A stretch of 9,142 bases of DNA. Source: JBLHGU01 sp047615875. Lineage in GTDB: Bacteria > Pseudomonadota > Gammaproteobacteria > Arenicellales > CAJQKF01. This document shows, piece by piece, positions 6,586 to 9,142 of the stretch; position 1 is the stretch's first letter; each line of letters opens with the position of its first letter. The position numbers were made by a program, and so were the translations under genes. Below the pieces are notes generated by a model. That model did not search any database. It was not told the origin of the DNA and saw only the letters and a list, made by a program, of their open reading frames with translations. The stretch is from NCBI GenBank assembly GCA_047615875.1, contig JBLHGU010000212.1, positions 1 through 9,142 on the forward strand. Direction: 5' to 3'.

Positions 6586-6657
6586 GTCTGCCTCAATTGG
6601 GGGGATGACTTCAACCTGCAGAGGAAGAAATTAAGACAACTTTTGGGGCTGATCCAA

Positions 6658-6700
6658 AAGCTTTCAGTACAGATTTATATATGTACTGAAAGCTTCAGTA
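6658..6700 (-). terminator. 14-bp hairpin with a nested alternative stem after the permease genes
   Basis: AAGCTTTCAGTACA (6658-6671) pairs perfectly with TGTACTGAAAGCTT (6682-6695) around a ten-base AT-rich loop. On the minus strand it starts 36 bases after the stop of the second permease gene and is followed by only two T and GG, with two more T at the end of the stem, so it is at best a weak terminator and may instead protect the transporter mRNA. A second, exclusive stem, TACTGAA (6684-6690) with TTCAGTA (6694-6700), shares one arm. The structure separates the transporter genes from the aminotransferase gene and could set their relative expression. Confidence 0.6.
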
Positions 6701-6730
6701 TTTTAGGCCGGAAAGACGTAAGTTGAATGC

Positions 6731-7897
6731 TTACTTGTAAGGATCAGCCGCATCACGTAAGCCATCACCAAAAAAGTTGAAGGCCAAAATGGTAATAATT
6801 ACCGGTAATACTGGAAACATCAGCCATGGATAAAGCGCTACGACATTAATATTTTGTGCCTCGTTCAACAATACCCCCCAACTGGTAACTGGAGGCCTTA
6901 AACCCAGGCCAAGGAAGCTAAGTGCCGTTTCACCCAGAATCATGGCTGGTATTGATAATGATGCTGAGGCGATCAAATGGCTCATGAAACCGGGTAACAG
7001 GTGGCGAAATATGATTCGCTTTGGGCGTGCGCCCATCATCAGTGCGGCCGTACAGTAATCTTCTTCACGCAATGACAGGAGTTTCGACCGGACTGCCCTG
7101 GCAAGTCCGGTCCAGTCGAGCAAGGCGAGTATCACCGTTATGCCCAAAAATATCAGCAGAGGGCTCCAGGTTACCGGCAGAATGGCAGACAACGCCATCC
7201 ATAGTGGCAATTCTGGAAACGATCGCAATATTTCAATAATACGTTGGATGATGTTGTCGATTAATCCGCCATAGTAACCGGCAATACCGCCAATTATTAT
7301 GCCCAGTGTGAAGCTGATAATAATACCGACTAGCCCTATGGTTAACGAGATTCTGGCGCCATAGAACGTTCTGGATAACATGTCCCGCCCAAGTCGGTCG
7401 GTTCCTACCAGATAGGCGGTGCCTGCTTCGGCCGGACATAACAGATGAAAAGATGAGTCAAACAGACCCCAAAATTTATATTTGTCACCACTACAGAAAA
7501 ATCTGAGTTTCTGAACTTTACTATGATCATCAGAATACTCACGTTTGAGATTTTCCATGTTCAAGGTGAATTTGTAGCCATAGACAAATGGGCCTACAAA
7601 CTCTCCTTCATGGAACATATGAATTCCCTGAGGTGGCGCGTAAATAAACTTGGTGTTGCGTGTGTCCTGAGCGTAGGGTGCCAAAACTTCAGCAAAAGCT
7701 ACAGAAAAATACAGAATCAGCAGGATTAAACCTGACATAAGCGCCAATTTGTGTCGCTTTAATTTCCACCACATTAATTTCCATTGTGATGCGAAATAAA
7801 AACGTTCCTGTTCTTTAGTTAACTCTTCAATTGAATGCGGATCGAAAGGCTCAGTAGATACATAATGGTCCAGGGTGCGAAATCGTGACTCCATCAT
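6731..7897 (-). CDS. peptide/opine-type ABC transporter permease, DppC/OppC/YejE-like
   Basis: A 388-residue inner-membrane subunit of a binding-protein-dependent importer (BPD_transp_1 domain). A cytosolic N-terminus of about 48 residues precedes TM1 (about 51-73). A periplasmic region of about 85 residues (75-160) follows, then the family motif VGTDRLGRDMLSR (164-176) and the core of about five membrane segments. The EAA loop that docks with the ATPase is AALMMGARPKRIIFRHLLPG (284-303). The end, FGDGLRDAADPYK, is typical of DppC-like subunits. The long periplasmic insert, with Cys135 and Cys154, makes it larger than E. coli DppC (about 300 residues) and more like YejE or rhizobial alpha-galactoside/opine permeases. 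The start overlaps the upstream permease stop as ATGA. GGGAGGAG lies seven bases upstream; the adjacent second ATG (7894) is an equally usable start. Substrate is unknown. Confidence 0.92.
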   Translation of the reverse strand: MMESRFRTLDHYVSTEPFDPHSIEELTKEQERFYFASQWKLMWWKLKRHKLALMSGLILLILYFSVAFAEVLAPYAQDTRNTKFIYAPPQGIHMFHEGEFVGPFVYGYKFTLNMENLKREYSDDHSKVQKLRFFCSGDKYKFWGLFDSSFHLLCPAEAGTAYLVGTDRLGRDMLSRTFYGARISLTIGLVGIIISFTLGIIIGGIAGYYGGLIDNIIQRIIEILRSFPELPLWMALSAILPVTWSPLLIFLGITVILALLDWTGLARAVRSKLLSLREEDYCTAALMMGARPKRIIFRHLLPGFMSHLIASASLSIPAMILGETALSFLGLGLRPPVTSWGVLLNEAQNINVVALYPWLMFPVLPVIITILAFNFFGDGLRDAADPYK

Positions 7898-8892
7898 TTT
7901 GCCACTCCTCCCTGTAACCGAATTCTTGGATCAATCATGGCCAAAAGCATGTCCGATACCAGCACACCGAATACGGTCAGCATGGCAAGAAACATTAAAA
8001 AGGAACCTGCAAGGTACATGTCTTGACTCTGCAAAGAGCTTAAAAGCATTGGCCCTGTGGTTGGCAAAGATAAAACCACCGCTACAATTTCCGCCCCGGA
8101 AATAATGCTGGGCAGTATGGTGCCAATGTCGGCGATGAAGAAATTCAGCGCCATGCGTAAAGGGTATTTCATTACCAGTTTAAATTCGCTGAGCCCTTTG
8201 GCGCGAGCGGTAGTGACATATTGTTTTTGAAGTTCATCGAGTAAATTGGCACGTAAGCGTCGAATCATACCGGCGGTGCCAGATGTACCAATAACGATGA
8301 CCGGTATCCACAAATGTTCAAGAATCGAAACGAACTTGCCCCAGCTCCAGGGTTGATCAATGTACTCCGGGTCCATTAACCCACCGATAGAGGTACCGAA
8401 ATAAACATTGGCCAGATAAAGCATAACCAAAGCCAATAGAAAGTTGGGAATTGCCAGACCAATGAAACCTAGAAACGTCAACCCATAATCGCCCCAGCTA
8501 TATTGATGGGTTGCTGAGTACACGCCAATGGGGAATGCCAGCGCCCATGTGAATACGATAGTTACCAAAGACACAATGACGGTGAGGAACATTCGGTCGC
8601 CCACCACGTCTTCTACAGGTAATTCGTATTCAAAGGAGTATCCCAGGTCGCCTTGCATCAAGCCGGTTACCCAGACTATGTATTGTTCGTGCATAGGCTT
8701 ATCCAGCCCATATTCCTGGCGTAGAAAGTCTATCTTCTGCTGATCAATGGATTCACCCTGAGACTTGAGTTCAGCTATATGACTCTCGAGATAATCTCCA
8801 GGTGGAAGTTGAATTATAATGAACACAATAATGCTGATCGCAATCAGCGTAGGGATCATCATCAACAACCGTCGAAAGATGTAGGACAACAT
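7894..8892 (-). CDS. peptide/opine-type ABC transporter permease, DppB/OppB/YejB-like
   Basis: A 332-residue inner-membrane permease that pairs with the downstream DppC-like protein to form the transport channel. It has TM1 at about 9-29 directly after the N-terminal LSYIFRRLL, the PPGD motif (30-33), a periplasmic loop containing LRQEYGLDKP (57-66) and GDLGYSF (81-87), then five further membrane segments. The EAA loop TTARAKGLSEFKLVMKYPLR (227-246) contacts the ATPase, and the C-terminus LLAMIDPRIRL is characteristic of the family. Length is near the usual 300-340. The start at 8892 follows a weak GGAAAA and lies 37 bases after the binding-protein stop codon; its stop overlaps the next permease start by four bases, so the two are translationally coupled. 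Confidence 0.93.
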   Translation of the reverse strand: MLSYIFRRLLMMIPTLIAISIIVFIIIQLPPGDYLESHIAELKSQGESIDQQKIDFLRQEYGLDKPMHEQYIVWVTGLMQGDLGYSFEYELPVEDVVGDRMFLTVIVSLVTIVFTWALAFPIGVYSATHQYSWGDYGLTFLGFIGLAIPNFLLALVMLYLANVYFGTSIGGLMDPEYIDQPWSWGKFVSILEHLWIPVIVIGTSGTAGMIRRLRANLLDELQKQYVTTARAKGLSEFKLVMKYPLRMALNFFIADIGTILPSIISGAEIVAVVLSLPTTGPMLLSSLQSQDMYLAGSFLMFLAMLTVFGVLVSDMLLAMIDPRIRLQGGVAK

Positions 8893-8929
8893 GTATTAGT
8901 TTTCCATGGTAATTATTTAAGCGAAACGC

Positions 8930-9142
8930 CTACTGTGCAAACCAGAATGTTTCAGGATGGTAGATTCCGAAATAGGCACCTGGCGACCAGCTGTAAACGC
9001 CGTCTTTCGGCACGTTGCGCAATTTGTTGCTAATAACCAATGGTTGCATTACGCCACACACCACGCCCATGGAAAATACCTCGTCTCGATGTATGTCAAG
9101 AATTTCCTGCCAGGCATTTTTTTGTGATTCCGAATCACCTGC
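8930..9142 (-). CDS. C-terminal part of a family-5 extracellular solute-binding protein (partial)
   Basis: The last 70 codons of a leftward gene whose start lies beyond the right edge; it ends with TAG at 8932-8930. The fragment contains NAWQEILDIHRDEVFSMG, then NKLRNVPKDGVYSWSPGAYFGIYHPETFWF. This resembles the end of SBP_bac_5 periplasmic proteins that deliver peptides, opines or nickel chelates to DppBC-type permeases. The paired helix with an Asp-Glu and the closing aromatic run fit that family, and the immediate permease context strongly supports it. The signal peptide and most of the ligand pocket are outside the window, so substrate cannot be judged. The gap to the permease is 37 bases with no terminator, so it is probably the first visible gene of the same operon. 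Confidence 0.85.
   Translation of the reverse strand, partial: AGDSESQKNAWQEILDIHRDEVFSMGVVCGVMQPLVISNKLRNVPKDGVYSWSPGAYFGIYHPETFWFAQ

Noticed and set aside
1..9142. Mobile element, CRISPR array, defence system or phage genes.
   Set aside because: No transposase or integrase motif, regularly spaced repeat, terminal inverted repeat pair or toxin-antitoxin-like small gene pair was seen; all long frames are core metabolic, regulatory or transport genes.

Overview
The window reads as a chromosomal, metabolic stretch of a Gammaproteobacterium. The isocitrate lyase is the long (531-residue) form typical of Pseudomonas and relatives, and I can align most of its length from memory with the P. aeruginosa enzyme. 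The glutaryl-CoA dehydrogenase and the LysR regulator also fit that group, and base composition is moderate. I cannot name a genus; a marine Pseudomonadales or Oceanospirillales-like organism is an inference. I see no mobile element, phage gene, CRISPR array, tRNA or rRNA, and no gene-free stretch longer than 300 bases.

Left part (1-2280): a leftward gene begins at position 17 and leaves the window. A PhzF-like isomerase/epimerase gene runs rightward (136-981). It converges on a leftward glutaryl-CoA dehydrogenase gene, gcdH (1063-2280), with a perfect inverted repeat between them.

Middle (2400-5152): isocitrate lyase aceA (leftward, ending in a clear intrinsic terminator at 2408-2436) is divergent from a LysR-type regulator gene. 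The 164-bp gap between them holds a textbook LysR layout: a good regulator promoter whose -10 overlaps a T-N11-A dyad, and that dyad is centred about 65 bp upstream of the start site I infer for aceA.

Right part (5161-9142): a leftward block reads, in transcription order, the 3' end of a family-5 (peptide/opine/nickel-type) substrate-binding protein, two membrane permeases joined by an ATGA overlap, a long hairpin, and a class-III PLP aminotransferase preceded by its own 15-bp palindrome. No ATPase gene lies in the window; the place after the permeases where one often sits holds the aminotransferase.

Working together: the transporter probably imports a peptide-like or amine-containing compound that the aminotransferase deaminates. 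GcdH turns glutaryl-CoA (from lysine, tryptophan or 5-aminovalerate) into crotonyl-CoA and so acetyl-CoA, and AceA allows growth on acetyl-CoA through the glyoxylate shunt. The link between the right block and glutarate metabolism is only a hypothesis. I did not find a convincing new system; the most interesting signals are regulatory (the LysR intergenic region, a leader hairpin that would mask a ribosome-binding site, and nested hairpins after the permeases).
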